From assembly GCA_023398295.1 (NCBI GenBank), contig JAEWSL010000010.1, positions 1-64,000 of the forward strand: DNA of 64,000 nt, in the 5' to 3' direction. The stretch comes from Elusimicrobiota bacterium (GTDB lineage Bacteria; Elusimicrobiota; Elusimicrobia; Elusimicrobiales; Elusimicrobiaceae). This document shows, one piece after another, positions 17,100-26,525 of this stretch. A program made the translations under genes and the position numbers. The first letter of the stretch is position 1. The number at the start of each line of letters is the position of its first letter. The notes under the pieces are model-generated. The model was not told where the DNA came from. It did no database searches and was given only the letters and a program-made list of their open reading frames with translations.

Positions 17100-18203
17100 T
17101 CAGATAAACAAAAGCTCAACGGAATCGGGCCCTGTTGCCACTATCGTAAAATTGGCGTAATACTTGCGTAAAATTTTAGCGGAAAATTCTTCCGAAGTGG
17201 AAATATTAGCCTGCACTTCAAAAGTGGCGGCGGAATTGCTGTATTTTACCAGGGAAAAATCTTCAACTTCCCTCAGTTCGCGCAAAATGCTTTGAAGACG
17301 CTCCAGTCTTTCAACGGTATTTACGTCTTTTACTACAAAAGTGTAAGTCTTGGCGGAATTAACGGCGGAGTCTATGCTTTCCGCCACTTGTTTTGCGCTG
17401 TCTTCGCAGGCCGAGGAAAACGCCTTTTGCAAAGCTATATCCTCCACGGCGTCAAGCCCGCTTTGACTTGAAGAGCTTTCCGCTATCACCTGATAATTGT
17501 TGACGGAAATTACCCTTAAATGCACGGACGCTCTCATAGGTTTGAAGGAAGAAGCAAAACGCTCCGCGTTTTCTATGGGAGAGGCGGAAGCTTCCGCCAC
17601 GATAACAAAACGCGCGCCTTCTTTTTTTGCTTTATCTACCAAAGGCGTAGTATTGTCCAGATTATTTTGACTTAAATTGCCGCCGTCAAAAAGCGTATAT
17701 GGATAATTCTTAAGGGCTTTATAAATGCCCTGGCGGCAATATTGTTTAAGGTAAACCTCATTGTTAAAAGTATCGCGCGAGGCTACCAAAATATTGGTCT
17801 TTCTGACAAAAGAACTGTCTTCCAGGGATTTTATCCTGGACGCCAAATCGCTCACCAGCACCATAACGCGCGCTTCCAGATAGTATTTATCGCCTTTTCT
17901 GTAAGCGGTGTTTATATAGGCTTTTCTGACATAATTTTCGTACTTGGCCAAAATTTCCTGCTGGACTTCCTGCGGATACGCTACCTGGCTGGAAGAAGAT
18001 AAAAACACCTTTACCGCATGTTCAACGGCATTATACTCGGCCTTTTGCATGGCAAGTTTTTTTATCGCCGAAGTATTGCCGTCCTGCCAGTCAACGGTGG
18101 CCGTGCCTATCACATACTCGCCCTCGCCTTTAGGGCCTATATTAAATCTTTGGCAGGCGCAAAGCAAAGCGACCGCGGCAAAGCACAAAAGAAGTTTTTT
18201 CAT
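17100..18203 (-). CDS. Lipoprotein of unknown function, FlgT/LPP20-like
   Basis: A 367-residue predicted lipoprotein: MKKLLLCFAAVALLCAC gives a basic start, a hydrophobic stretch and a lipobox LCAC. Residues 20-110 (GEGEYVIGTATVDW and the following long helix) resemble the LPP20/FlgT N-terminal fold found in envelope lipoproteins. The rest alternates strands and helices without a motif I recognise: a Rossmann-like middle (ARFVIVAEASASP) and a small C-terminal alpha/beta part. I set the start at 18203 because GGAGG lies 9 nt upstream. It is 39 bp downstream of the DnaA-like gene and probably in the same transcript. No flagellar genes are in the window, so a flagellar role is not supported. Confidence 0.65.
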   Translation of the reverse strand: MKKLLLCFAAVALLCACQRFNIGPKGEGEYVIGTATVDWQDGNTSAIKKLAMQKAEYNAVEHAVKVFLSSSSQVAYPQEVQQEILAKYENYVRKAYINTAYRKGDKYYLEARVMVLVSDLASRIKSLEDSSFVRKTNILVASRDTFNNEVYLKQYCRQGIYKALKNYPYTLFDGGNLSQNNLDNTTPLVDKAKKEGARFVIVAEASASPIENAERFASSFKPMRASVHLRVISVNNYQVIAESSSSQSGLDAVEDIALQKAFSSACEDSAKQVAESIDSAVNSAKTYTFVVKDVNTVERLERLQSILRELREVEDFSLVKYSNSAATFEVQANISTSEEFSAKILRKYYANFTIVATGPDSVELLFI

Positions 18204-18242
18204 CAGTTTTATCCTCCGCCCCAAAAGGGCTTGTTTAAGCTT

Positions 18243-19658
18243 TTATCTGAGCACGTCGCCCAAAAGTTTTGTGTAAGACGACGGACGTTTAATCGTTTCC
18301 GGATCAATAATGGCGCAGCGTATCATCATAACCTCAAGCATATGCGTCAAAATATCATAGAAATTTTCCCTTATGGCGGGGGCAATGCCGACGCCGCTTG
18401 GGCCTAAAATAATCGCGCCTTTTAAGTTTTTATCGTCGCAGATATTGGCTATCTTAAAAGCCGCCGAAATAAGGTGATTCGTGGAGTAGGAGGATTTAAG
18501 CGTAAAGCGAAATCCGCCCTTTATGCCAAGCTCTTTGGCCCTCTCAATAATAGCAAAGGCAACCCAGTTTAACTTATCGGTATTATCCTGAGGGAAAAAG
18601 AAGCCGAAACGTCCCCAGTCAGTCCCCAGAGGGCGCGGAAGCGTCAGCACTTCTTTTACATCTTTGGTAACAATTTTGCTTCTGGAATCGTCGGTCATGC
18701 CGAGCATCTCCCCCAAAAGCTGGTCGTATCCGGGGGAGCTTACGCCGCTGTCAATTATCTTGCGGTTAAGCACTTTTACCCTGCGGATATTGCGCGCCAC
18801 AGTGCCCAAATTTATGCCCGTCCCGCCGAAATAACTTTGCGTCTGCGTATCAGATAAACTGAGTTCGGCGTCAAAAACCATTTTGCTGTAAATCTTTGCA
18901 AGCCGCTGCGGACGCGGGGGTTTCATCTCCGATACCCAGCCCTGATCCAAACGGAAATTTACAAGCTCTTCAAAACGCGCCAGACTCTCGGGCGGATATT
19001 TGGAGGATATTATTATCTGCCTCTTCTCCTTCAAAAACCGGTTCAGAAGGTTTGAAATAAATTCCCTGTTATGATCGTTTACGGCGGTCAGATGTATATC
19101 GTCAATAATAAGCACTTCGGCATTATTAAAGAACTTTTCAAGTTTATCAATTTGCCCTTCTTCCACAAACCTCTGCACCCCGCGCGAAAAGCGCACGCCG
19201 TTTGTTATAAGTATGCGGTCCTGCGGCACTTTTTTGGAAAGGTCGTAACCCAAAGCGTTAAGAAAATGGGTTTTGCCGGTGCCCGTATCGCCGTAGATAA
19301 AAAACGGGTTGTAAAGAGAACCTACGTTTTCACACAAAGACATCGCCGCCGCGTGAGAAAACCTGTTTGAGGCCATATCCATATTTTCAAAAGTAAATGT
19401 GGGGACAAGAGGAATTTCTATTGACCAGTTGTTTTTTTTGTAAACCTGCACGGCAGGGATATTTATAGTGTGGTCAAGGGAAGAATCCTCCGGCGTTTGG
19501 GCCGCGCGTTTTTCCTGATAGCGCTTGGGGCTTAGGGGCGTCGCCTTTTGCGGCGAAGACTGCTCTTGCTCAGGCCGCTTATCCTGCGGGGCCTGCTTCA
19601 ACGCTTCACGCTGGGCGGTATAATCTACCATTTCATTTTCGTCATTATCTTGTATCAT
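18243..19658 (-). CDS. DnaA-like AAA+ ATPase with a non-DnaA C-terminal domain
   Basis: A 471-residue protein. Residues 1-65 are hydrophilic and Gln/Pro/Lys-rich. Residues 85-300 are a DnaA-type AAA+ module: TFENMDMASNRFSHAAA resembles the start of DnaA domain III, Walker A is GDTGTGKTH (123-131), Walker B is VLIIDDIH (182-189), sensor 1 is QIIISSKYPP (214-223), and R236 sits where the DnaA arginine finger lies. The DnaA domain IV, with its DHTT-type DNA-binding helix, is absent. Residues 330-471 form instead an alpha/beta domain I cannot assign, containing KGAIILGPSGVGIAPAIREN. It is therefore not the replication initiator. The Gln/Pro-rich protein is immediately upstream (45 bp) and a lipoprotein is downstream. 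Confidence 0.8.
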   Translation of the reverse strand: MIQDNDENEMVDYTAQREALKQAPQDKRPEQEQSSPQKATPLSPKRYQEKRAAQTPEDSSLDHTINIPAVQVYKKNNWSIEIPLVPTFTFENMDMASNRFSHAAAMSLCENVGSLYNPFFIYGDTGTGKTHFLNALGYDLSKKVPQDRILITNGVRFSRGVQRFVEEGQIDKLEKFFNNAEVLIIDDIHLTAVNDHNREFISNLLNRFLKEKRQIIISSKYPPESLARFEELVNFRLDQGWVSEMKPPRPQRLAKIYSKMVFDAELSLSDTQTQSYFGGTGINLGTVARNIRRVKVLNRKIIDSGVSSPGYDQLLGEMLGMTDDSRSKIVTKDVKEVLTLPRPLGTDWGRFGFFFPQDNTDKLNWVAFAIIERAKELGIKGGFRFTLKSSYSTNHLISAAFKIANICDDKNLKGAIILGPSGVGIAPAIRENFYDILTHMLEVMMIRCAIIDPETIKRPSSYTKLLGDVLR

Positions 19659-19703
19659 ATATGTCCTCTTAACGCTTATTTTTCATTGCCGTCCAATTTT
19701 TAT

Positions 19704-22700
19704 TTAAGACTTTTCCCGCCCGCCTTGGCCTTCTTCTTCGTCATCATGGATTATAACCATTCTTCGCACGCCAGATATCTTGCGCCGTTTTGGCGCGGCG
19801 GCGTTAAAAGCGGTTTGCGCAAGTTTCATGCTTTTGGCGTCGCTCAGCGGATTTACGTTTTGGGAAGCCTGCGGCCCTTTGGGCTTTATTGCCGCCCTAA
19901 AGTTTTCCGCCACTTTTTTGCCTATATTCTGCCTGAAATCCACTTGCGAAATGTCAGAGGTAATAAAAGTCCTCTCCGCAAGAAGCGGCTTTCCTACGGC
20001 GGTGTTCAAAGTAATAGCTTCCTCATCGCTGCGTCCTTCAAACTCCGAAAAAGGGTCCTTAGACGAAGCTGCTAAAACCGCGCCGGAGGGAGGAGGAGGA
20101 GGAGGTCCGAAAACGGTTTTCACGCTTAAGACATCTGTCATATCTTCCGAGCGTTTTTGTCTAAGAAACTCTCTGGTAAGCTCGCCGAAACTTTGCAGGG
20201 AATCCTGCGTCTTACCTGCAGGCGGCCGCACGGGCTGTTGCTGCGGCTGCGGCTGCGGCGGCTGATAGGGCCTGTTCGCCGGATTATAGAAATTCATATT
20301 AGGCTGCGCGCCCTGTATAAAAGGATACTGAGGCGGCCCGCCCGCAGCCATAAAAGGCTGAGGCGCAGCTACCGACACAACCGGCGGCGGCGCGTAAGAT
20401 AAAGGCACCGGCGCAATAGTGGCGTAAGCCAGCGGCGGCGTCGGCGCAGCGTAAAAGCCCTGGGCTATACGCGTTAAAGCAGAAGGTTCTCTCCTCCTTG
20501 GCGGCAGAGGTTTAACAAAAACAGGCTTGTTTTGAGATTGGGGAAACTGCCTGCGCGGCAAAGAGTTATCTTCCTTAGAAGAAAAATCGGAGATGCCCGG
20601 GGCTTTCTCCTGCCTTTGAGGGGGCAAAGACGGGCTTTCCCTTTTCTCTTGCCCATGCTCTTGAGAGAAAGATTCAATAACAGGAGGTTGCGCGCCTGTG
20701 TCCGAAACGCCGTTTTCGGACTGCTCTTCAAAAATTTTTCGCTCCGCCTCAGCGGGATTTGGCGCCGCTTCCGGTATAAAATCCTGCGGCGGTTTTGCGG
20801 AGTTTTGCGCCCCGTCTTGCCGCAATTCCTGTCCGTTTTCCTCTGTGTGTATATTTTGCTGAACTTCAGGCGTCATTTCGTTCAGCGGCACCGGCCGATG
20901 GGCGGGCGCATCCTGCGGACGCTCCTTTGAAAGAGGTCTGTGATCAAAAATAGGATCCGTATGCGCAACCTCGGTAATAATGTTTTCTTTTTTTTGTTTG
21001 GAAACCGCTTCCGCCGCAAAAGGATCTTTGCCATGGGGATCTTTGTAAAATAAATTATCCGACAGATTCGCTTTTGAGGAAATATCATTGTCCGCGCTAA
21101 AAGCGTTAAAGTCAACTATAGTTTGAGCGGCAAAAATATCTTCAATGGGCAAAGCCCCGCTTTCCGAAGCCGAAGTTTCCTCAAAAACATTATCCTGTAA
21201 AATAGACTGCCCCAGCTTGACTTGATTTGCCTCCACCCCTTTTATCGGGGAAGATTGTCCCTCCACCACAATGCCGCGTTCAGCCTTACCCGCAGGCATG
21301 CTGAAAGGCTTTATCTGTACGGACTGAACATTTTGCATAGAAGGGGAGGCTGCCTGCTCCTCCATCTGGGAGAAAAGCGAATCTTGCGGAAGCTGTTTGA
21401 CAAAAACTTCCCCCTTCTCCTGCGAGGACTGATTTTCTTGTTGTTCCGCAGAGGCGCTCTGCGCTTGAACCTGATTCTGTACCTTCGGCGGACGAATATG
21501 CTGCCGTACCGACTCAGAAGAAACCGTTTGCTGTGGTTGCTGTATCGGTTGCTGTATCGGCTGTTGTACGGGTTGCTGCACAGGCGGCTGCACTTGCGCC
21601 TGAGGTTGTTGTATCGGCTGTTGCATCGGTTGTTGTACGGGTTGCTGCAGAGGCGGCTGCACTTGCGCCTGAGGTTGTTGTATCGGCTGTTGTACGGGTT
21701 GCTGTACAGGCTGCTGTACAGGCGGTTGTATATGTTGTTGAGGAGGTTGAAATTGTTGAACGTTAAAATTTTGCGGGCCTGCGCTTTGCCACTGGGAACG
21801 TGCGGACGCAGATATCTTTACTTTTTGCGACGGCGCGGCTTTTTTTTGCTTGGGCGCGGAAGGCCGTATAGCGTTAATTATTTTGGGTACTATATTTTTT
21901 ATCTGTTCTTTTACCGGAGTGGAATAATATTCTCTTTTCCCGTCGGAGAAAATTTCAGTAGGCATTACCTGCGGCGTAAACTCCGTAGTATTTGCCGCCG
22001 TCTGCGTTTGCTGCAATTGAGTGGGCGGGGGTGTATTCTGCGACGGCATTTGCGGCGGCATTTGCTGAAACTGCCCTCTTTGAGGCTGCTGTTGCTGCGG
22101 CTGCAAATAAGGCTGCACCTGCCCCTGAAACTGCTGAGGCGGCGCTGCTTGCTGAAACTGCTGAGGCGGAGCAAACTGCTGTTGCCCCTGGGGAGGTTGA
22201 ACCTGAGACTGATACTGCCCAGCGTAAGGCTGAGGCGTTTGTCCCTGCGCAAAATGCTGCTGCCCTGGCGCCTGCATTTGCGGATAACCCTGAAAGGCGG
22301 CCGAAGACGGGGCGGGCCATTGCAGAGGAGTCTGCCCCTGCGGCATCTGCTGATATTGCTGGTTATATCCCTGTGCAAAAACCTCCTGAGAGGTCTGTTC
22401 TTCCGGAGGGAATTTTGACATGTCCGGCGCTGTCGTCTGCGCCATTTTGCTGGGCATATGCGCGGATTCGGCCTTTAAGTCGCCCGAAGCTGTTCTTGTA
22501 GAGAGATGTATAGGCACCGAAGAAGTGTCAAAAGTTTTTTTTGTCGTATTAAACTTATCAAAAATTTTGCTCATTAAACCTTTTGTCTGCGTTTGAGCGG
22601 AAACGCCGACGTCCTTCCCTTCAAAAGGCTGAGTCCAGCCCGTCCCGGTTCTGCTTCTTGCGTGCGGGTTTCTTATATCTACCGTGGGCATGTATCCGTA

Positions 22701-23432
22701 AGAATGCTCCGCCGCGCCGGACGCCGGCGCCGAAGGCGCCGCTTCCGATAAAATTTTAGGAGGGGAGGAAACCGCCCTTATATCAGCATCGTAAGGCGAA
22801 GGCCGTAAGGCGCCGTCTTCGGAATTAAGATCAATAAAAGTGCCGTCGCTTACGTCAAGGCTCGTTTCAATGTCAATAATGGTTTCTATATCGGCTAAAT
22901 CTTTTTTGACTTCTAGCTGGCCTTCGGCCAAATTAAGATGAGAGGTTATTTCTTCCTTCTTATTTTGCCTGAGGGGAATTTGAGTTTGGGAAATTTTATC
23001 TTTTTCAATGCGGGCGACAGGCAGCTTTGTATCTTCGTGCGCGGCAGGCGCGTCGGCCTCCTCTCCAGACGGCGCTTTGCCGGAAAAACGCAAAGAAGGA
23101 GAATCAAAACTTAGCACTTCCCTTTTTGTTTTAAGCTCTGTGGCGGCAAGGAGGTCAAGCTCTTTTTCAATAGCGTCCGAGGAGGTAAAAACCTCCCCCT
23201 GGGAAACAAAATTTTCAACCTTGTTTCTTATTTCCTCAAGTTCGCCTTCTTCGGTAACATCGCGCAGTTCAAAAGTGTGGGTATAGGGCAATATGCGCCT
23301 GTCAACATAACTGCATAAAATGCCCATGTCCTGCTGGAGAAAAGCGGCGTCCTCCTCCGTACCCGAAATAAGCAAAAGGTACTTGGAAGCGCCTGTTATA
23401 ACATTTTCCCTGATTTCCCACTTAGTTATCAT
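19704..23432 (-). CDS. Giant Gln/Pro-rich low-complexity protein of unknown function
   Basis: A 1242-residue protein with no signal peptide and no predicted membrane segment. Residues 1-110 look folded: an alpha/beta segment beginning ITKWEIRENVITGASKYLLL, then a helical acidic part. The remaining 1100 residues are mostly low complexity, with long Gln/Pro tracts around residues 360-480 and 550-640 and three 23-residue tandem repeats near 565-633. Short acidic motifs are scattered through it (DPFAAEAV, DPFSEFEG), and a basic-acidic tail ends the protein (KRRKISGVRRMVIIHDDEEE). This composition suggests a disordered scaffold or phase-separating hub. The ATG has an AAGGGG site. The partner is probably the DnaA-like ATPase 45 bp downstream. 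I do not recognise a family. Confidence 0.75.
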   Translation of the reverse strand: MITKWEIRENVITGASKYLLLISGTEEDAAFLQQDMGILCSYVDRRILPYTHTFELRDVTEEGELEEIRNKVENFVSQGEVFTSSDAIEKELDLLAATELKTKREVLSFDSPSLRFSGKAPSGEEADAPAAHEDTKLPVARIEKDKISQTQIPLRQNKKEEITSHLNLAEGQLEVKKDLADIETIIDIETSLDVSDGTFIDLNSEDGALRPSPYDADIRAVSSPPKILSEAAPSAPASGAAEHSYGYMPTVDIRNPHARSRTGTGWTQPFEGKDVGVSAQTQTKGLMSKIFDKFNTTKKTFDTSSVPIHLSTRTASGDLKAESAHMPSKMAQTTAPDMSKFPPEEQTSQEVFAQGYNQQYQQMPQGQTPLQWPAPSSAAFQGYPQMQAPGQQHFAQGQTPQPYAGQYQSQVQPPQGQQQFAPPQQFQQAAPPQQFQGQVQPYLQPQQQQPQRGQFQQMPPQMPSQNTPPPTQLQQTQTAANTTEFTPQVMPTEIFSDGKREYYSTPVKEQIKNIVPKIINAIRPSAPKQKKAAPSQKVKISASARSQWQSAGPQNFNVQQFQPPQQHIQPPVQQPVQQPVQQPIQQPQAQVQPPLQQPVQQPMQQPIQQPQAQVQPPVQQPVQQPIQQPIQQPQQTVSSESVRQHIRPPKVQNQVQAQSASAEQQENQSSQEKGEVFVKQLPQDSLFSQMEEQAASPSMQNVQSVQIKPFSMPAGKAERGIVVEGQSSPIKGVEANQVKLGQSILQDNVFEETSASESGALPIEDIFAAQTIVDFNAFSADNDISSKANLSDNLFYKDPHGKDPFAAEAVSKQKKENIITEVAHTDPIFDHRPLSKERPQDAPAHRPVPLNEMTPEVQQNIHTEENGQELRQDGAQNSAKPPQDFIPEAAPNPAEAERKIFEEQSENGVSDTGAQPPVIESFSQEHGQEKRESPSLPPQRQEKAPGISDFSSKEDNSLPRRQFPQSQNKPVFVKPLPPRRREPSALTRIAQGFYAAPTPPLAYATIAPVPLSYAPPPVVSVAAPQPFMAAGGPPQYPFIQGAQPNMNFYNPANRPYQPPQPQPQQQPVRPPAGKTQDSLQSFGELTREFLRQKRSEDMTDVLSVKTVFGPPPPPPSGAVLAASSKDPFSEFEGRSDEEAITLNTAVGKPLLAERTFITSDISQVDFRQNIGKKVAENFRAAIKPKGPQASQNVNPLSDAKSMKLAQTAFNAAAPKRRKISGVRRMVIIHDDEEEGQGGREKS
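21532..21735 (-). repeat. 69-bp tandem repeats in the Gln/Pro-rich gene
   Basis: Near-identical units with a 69-bp period (23 codons) encode blocks of QQPVQQPIQQPQAQV type; the sequence GGCGGCTGCACTTGCGCC recurs at 21583 and 21652. About three units are present, the last diverged. Such in-frame repeats can change copy number by slippage. Confidence 0.85.
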
Positions 23433-23478
23433 CTCTTCCCCTTAGGAAACTGCCCCCTCATCTTAAAGCAAGCGCTTC

Positions 23479-24126
23479 TTATCCCTCAACTATCTTAACG
23501 CCCGCACTTGTGCCCAGACGGCTTGCGCCGGCCTCTATCATGGCTTTTGCGTCTTCTTTGCTGCGCACCCCGCCGGAAGCCTTCACTTTTATACCGCTTG
23601 CGCGCGCCATTAGCGCGACGTCCTGCGCGGTCGCGCCTTTATCGGAGAATCCCGTTGAAGTCTTAACAAAATCAGCGCCTTGGCGCGCGGCTATTTTGCA
23701 GACTTCGGCTTTTTCCGCATCGCTAAGATACGATGTTTCAATTATAACTTTCAAAGTAAGTCCTTTGCACCGCTCTCTTACGGCTTTAATATCTTCGGCT
23801 ACGGCAACAAAATTCCCGTCTTTAAGCGCGCCGATATTGATAACCATATCTATCTCCTGCGCGCCGTCGGAAACTGCTTTTTGGGTTTCAAAAGCCTTTG
23901 TTTCGGAAGCGTTTGCGCCTAAAGGGAACCCTATCACGGTACACACCTTAACGCCGCTTCCTCTTAAAAGCTTCGCGGCAAAAGACACCCAGCAAGGATT
24001 TATGCATACCGACGCAAAATGATGAGATAACGCCTCCTGGCAAACTTTTGCTATGTCTTCTTTCTTTGCAAAAGCTTTCAGGACGGTATGGTCAATATAG
24101 CGAGCCAGATTTTCTTTAGTTTCCAT
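23479..24126 (-). CDS. deoC: Deoxyribose-phosphate aldolase
   Basis: Cleaves 2-deoxyribose 5-phosphate to acetaldehyde and glyceraldehyde 3-phosphate in deoxynucleoside catabolism. The 215-residue length and TIM-barrel motifs fit the short bacterial DeoC form: [11 protein letters not shown] at the N-terminus, [34 protein letters not shown], and FVKTSTGFS with the Schiff-base Lys. It starts 9 bp after tpiA, whose substrate pool its product glyceraldehyde 3-phosphate joins, so the pairing makes metabolic sense. It also fits with thymidine salvage by tdk at the end of the same run. Confidence 0.95.
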   Translation of the reverse strand: METKENLARYIDHTVLKAFAKKEDIAKVCQEALSHHFASVCINPCWVSFAAKLLRGSGVKVCTVIGFPLGANASETKAFETQKAVSDGAQEIDMVINIGALKDGNFVAVAEDIKAVRERCKGLTLKVIIETSYLSDAEKAEVCKIAARQGADFVKTSTGFSDKGATAQDVALMARASGIKVKASGGVRSKEDAKAMIEAGASRLGTSAGVKIVEG

Positions 24127-24135
24127 AGAAACCTC

Positions 24136-24888
24136 TTATTTGTAATTTATTATTCTTGCAAAACTCTCCGCCGAGAGGGATTGCCCGCCCACCAAAACGC
24201 CGTCAATATCGGGCTGGGCCATAAGAGAATCCACATTGTCCGTCTTAACGCTGCCGCCGTAAAGTATCCTGATGTTTTGAGAGAAAGTTTCGTAATATTT
24301 ATTATGCAGAAGTTCGCGGATATCCGCATGCACCTGCTGCGCCTGCTGAGGAGTAGCCGTTTTGCCGGTGCCTATGGCCCAAACGGGTTCGTAAGCAATA
24401 ACCATATCTTTTAGCTCCTGCGCGCTGAAACCTTTTAAGCCGCCTTCAATTTGATTTTGTATAACGCTGTAGGTTTTATTAAGTTCGCGCTCGGTCAAAG
24501 TTTCGCCGACGCAAAAAACTACCTGAAGGCCGGCTGACAGCGCGGCGCGCAATTTTTTATTAAGAATTTCATTTGTATCGCCGAAAAGAGCCCTTCTTTC
24601 GCTGTGCCCTAAAATTACGCCCGCCGCGCCCGCGTCTTTAATCTGGTTGGGAGCAATCTGGGAGGTAAAAGCGCCTTTCTCTTCGTAAAAGCAATCCTGC
24701 GCAAAAACTTTAACCGCGCTTCCTTTGACCGCCTGCGCGACAGCCGCCAAAGCGGTAAAGGAGGGCGCTATCATTATATCGGCGTTATTTTTATTTTCCG
24801 CCGCGGCCACCGCAGAGGCTAAAGAAGAAGATTGTTCTATGGTATTATGCATTTTCCAATTACCGGCAATAAAAGATTTTCTAGTCAT
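24136..24888 (-). CDS. tpiA: Triosephosphate isomerase
   Basis: Interconverts dihydroxyacetone phosphate and glyceraldehyde 3-phosphate in glycolysis. At 250 residues it has the standard length. Motifs seen in order are GNWKMH with the catalytic Lys, VILGHSERR with the catalytic His, AYEPVWAIGTGKTATP with the catalytic Glu and flexible loop 6, and LYGGSVKTDN for phosphate binding. It is the first gene of the long minus-strand run. The 278-bp spacer to the divergent permease should hold its promoter. An AT-rich segment (24950-24970) is present there, but no convincing -35/-10 pair was found. Confidence 0.97.
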   Translation of the reverse strand: MTRKSFIAGNWKMHNTIEQSSSLASAVAAAENKNNADIMIAPSFTALAAVAQAVKGSAVKVFAQDCFYEEKGAFTSQIAPNQIKDAGAAGVILGHSERRALFGDTNEILNKKLRAALSAGLQVVFCVGETLTERELNKTYSVIQNQIEGGLKGFSAQELKDMVIAYEPVWAIGTGKTATPQQAQQVHADIRELLHNKYYETFSQNIRILYGGSVKTDNVDSLMAQPDIDGVLVGGQSLSAESFARIINYK

Positions 24889-25166
24889 TATTAAACTCCC
24901 GTTGAAATTTATACGACAAATCTGCGCCGCTTTTACGGCGCTCGCTTTATATATATTATTATATTTGATACATTTTTGTAAACTTTTTTCAATTATGGGC
25001 TTTCAGTATAAGCTTTCAAAACGCCTTAAAAGGACATCGGCCTTATTTTAAGACTTAAAAATCCGCAAAAGATTGCGCGAAATATTTCACAAAGTCTTTA
25101 TCAAATTTTTGTAAAATTATTTATTGTACAAAAAATGAAAAGACGGAGGTTAAACAGTAATTAAAA

Positions 25167-26525
25167 ATGGAAAATCTTAATACCGCGCAGAAACTGGGTT
25201 TCTGGGGTTTGGTAGGGCTGGTGGTAAGTTCAATGGCGGGCTCGGGCATATATTCTCTGCCGCAAAATTTGTCCGTATGCGCAGGGGCCGACGCTATTTT
25301 AGCCGCATGGATAATAACGGGGCTTGGCATATTCTTCCTGGCTGAGAGTTTTAGGATACTTGCCAAGTTAAAGCCCGAGTTCAGTGAAGGCGGCCTCTAT
25401 AATTACGCCAATGACGGTTTCGGCAGGAAGACGGGCTTTTTTATGGTTTGGGGATACTGGCTGGGCAATATTTTTGCAAATACGGGCTTTGTGGTTATCT
25501 TTATGGAATCGCTTAATTACTTTTTCCCAAAATATTTTGCGGGCGGCAACGATATTTATTCCATGGTTTTGGGCTCGGTTTTAATATGGGGAGTTTACTC
25601 CGTAATTGCACACGGGATAAAAACGGCCGCAGCCGTAAATCTTATAGGCACAGTAATAAAACTTTTGCCTATTGCGGTTTTTATAGTTGTGTGCGCGCTG
25701 GCTTTTAATATTGAAAAGTTTTTGCCGTACATGTTTGATAATTTCACTTTCGGCACTTTTGCTTTTGAAGATTTTACCGCCCAGATTAAAGGCTGCATGA
25801 TGGTAACACTTTGGGCGTTTTTGGGGATAGAATCTTCTGTGATATTATCTTCAAGAGCAAAAAAAAGCAAGTACGGCCCGCGCGCGGCGTTTGCGGGATT
25901 TTTCTTCTGTCTTATCTGCTATGTGCTGATATCTCTGCTGCCTTTCGGCATCATGCAAAAAACCGATATCGCCGCGTTGGCAAACCCTTCCACAAGCGGA
26001 GTGCTGCAATTTGCAGCGGGCCGCTGGGGCGGCGCGCTTATGGTGTGCGGACTTATGCTTTCTGTTCTGTTTTCCCTGCTTTCGTGGGTAGTCATAGCAG
26101 TGGAAGTGCCCTTCGGAGCGGCGCAGAAAGGCTCTTTCCCGCAGACTTTTACCAAAGTAAATAAACATGGCACGCCTTGTTTCTCTCTGCTGATGACTTC
26201 CGCCATAACGCAAATCGCTTTTCTGCTGGCTTATTTTTCTTCCGACGCGTGGATATTTATGATAAATATCGCGGGGATGATAATCCTGCCCGTTTATTTG
26301 ATAAGCGCTATGTATCTTGTAAAACTTTCCGGCAACAGGGAAGATTTTGCCTTCGGCAAAGGAAAGAAGAGAAAAGCTTTTATCGTCGCCTCTTTAGCCG
26401 TAGTTTACTCCCTGTGGCTTATTTACGCGGCCGATATTAAATATTTATTCTTTGCCGTTTTTGTTTACGCGGCGGGCATACCCGTAATGCTTAAGGCAAG
26501 GAAAAATCAAAGTAAGGAAACCTAA
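25167..26525 (+). CDS. APC-superfamily basic amino acid antiporter (ArcD-like)
   Basis: A 452-residue inner-membrane transporter with about 12 hydrophobic segments. The N-terminal GLVGLVVSSMAGSGIYSLPQN is the substrate-binding TM1 signature of the basic amino acid/polyamine antiporter family (up to SLPQN). GGLYNYANDGFGRKTGFF is a second conserved stretch. It most resembles arginine:ornithine or related antiporters, but no arc pathway gene is nearby, so the substrate is open. The nearest good ribosome site (GGAGG, 25145-25149) is 17 nt from the ATG, and an in-frame stop lies at 25158. Initiation is thus weak or uses another signal. It converges on pdxA with a 4-bp overlap of stop regions. Confidence 0.85.
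   Translation: MENLNTAQKLGFWGLVGLVVSSMAGSGIYSLPQNLSVCAGADAILAAWIITGLGIFFLAESFRILAKLKPEFSEGGLYNYANDGFGRKTGFFMVWGYWLGNIFANTGFVVIFMESLNYFFPKYFAGGNDIYSMVLGSVLIWGVYSVIAHGIKTAAAVNLIGTVIKLLPIAVFIVVCALAFNIEKFLPYMFDNFTFGTFAFEDFTAQIKGCMMVTLWAFLGIESSVILSSRAKKSKYGPRAAFAGFFFCLICYVLISLLPFGIMQKTDIAALANPSTSGVLQFAAGRWGGALMVCGLMLSVLFSLLSWVVIAVEVPFGAAQKGSFPQTFTKVNKHGTPCFSLLMTSAITQIAFLLAYFSSDAWIFMINIAGMIILPVYLISAMYLVKLSGNREDFAFGKGKKRKAFIVASLAVVYSLWLIYAADIKYLFFAVFVYAAGIPVMLKARKNQSKET

Noticed and set aside
18243..19658. Replication initiator dnaA and a nearby origin
   Set aside because: The DNA-binding domain IV is missing, no DnaA-box cluster was noticed, and dnaN, recF or gyrB are not adjacent.
21222..22418. 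A 398-codon open frame on the plus strand rich in Leu and Arg
   Set aside because: It is antisense to the CAG/CCG-like repeats of the Gln/Pro-rich gene; low-complexity sequence keeps all frames open, and it has no start context or folded-protein composition.
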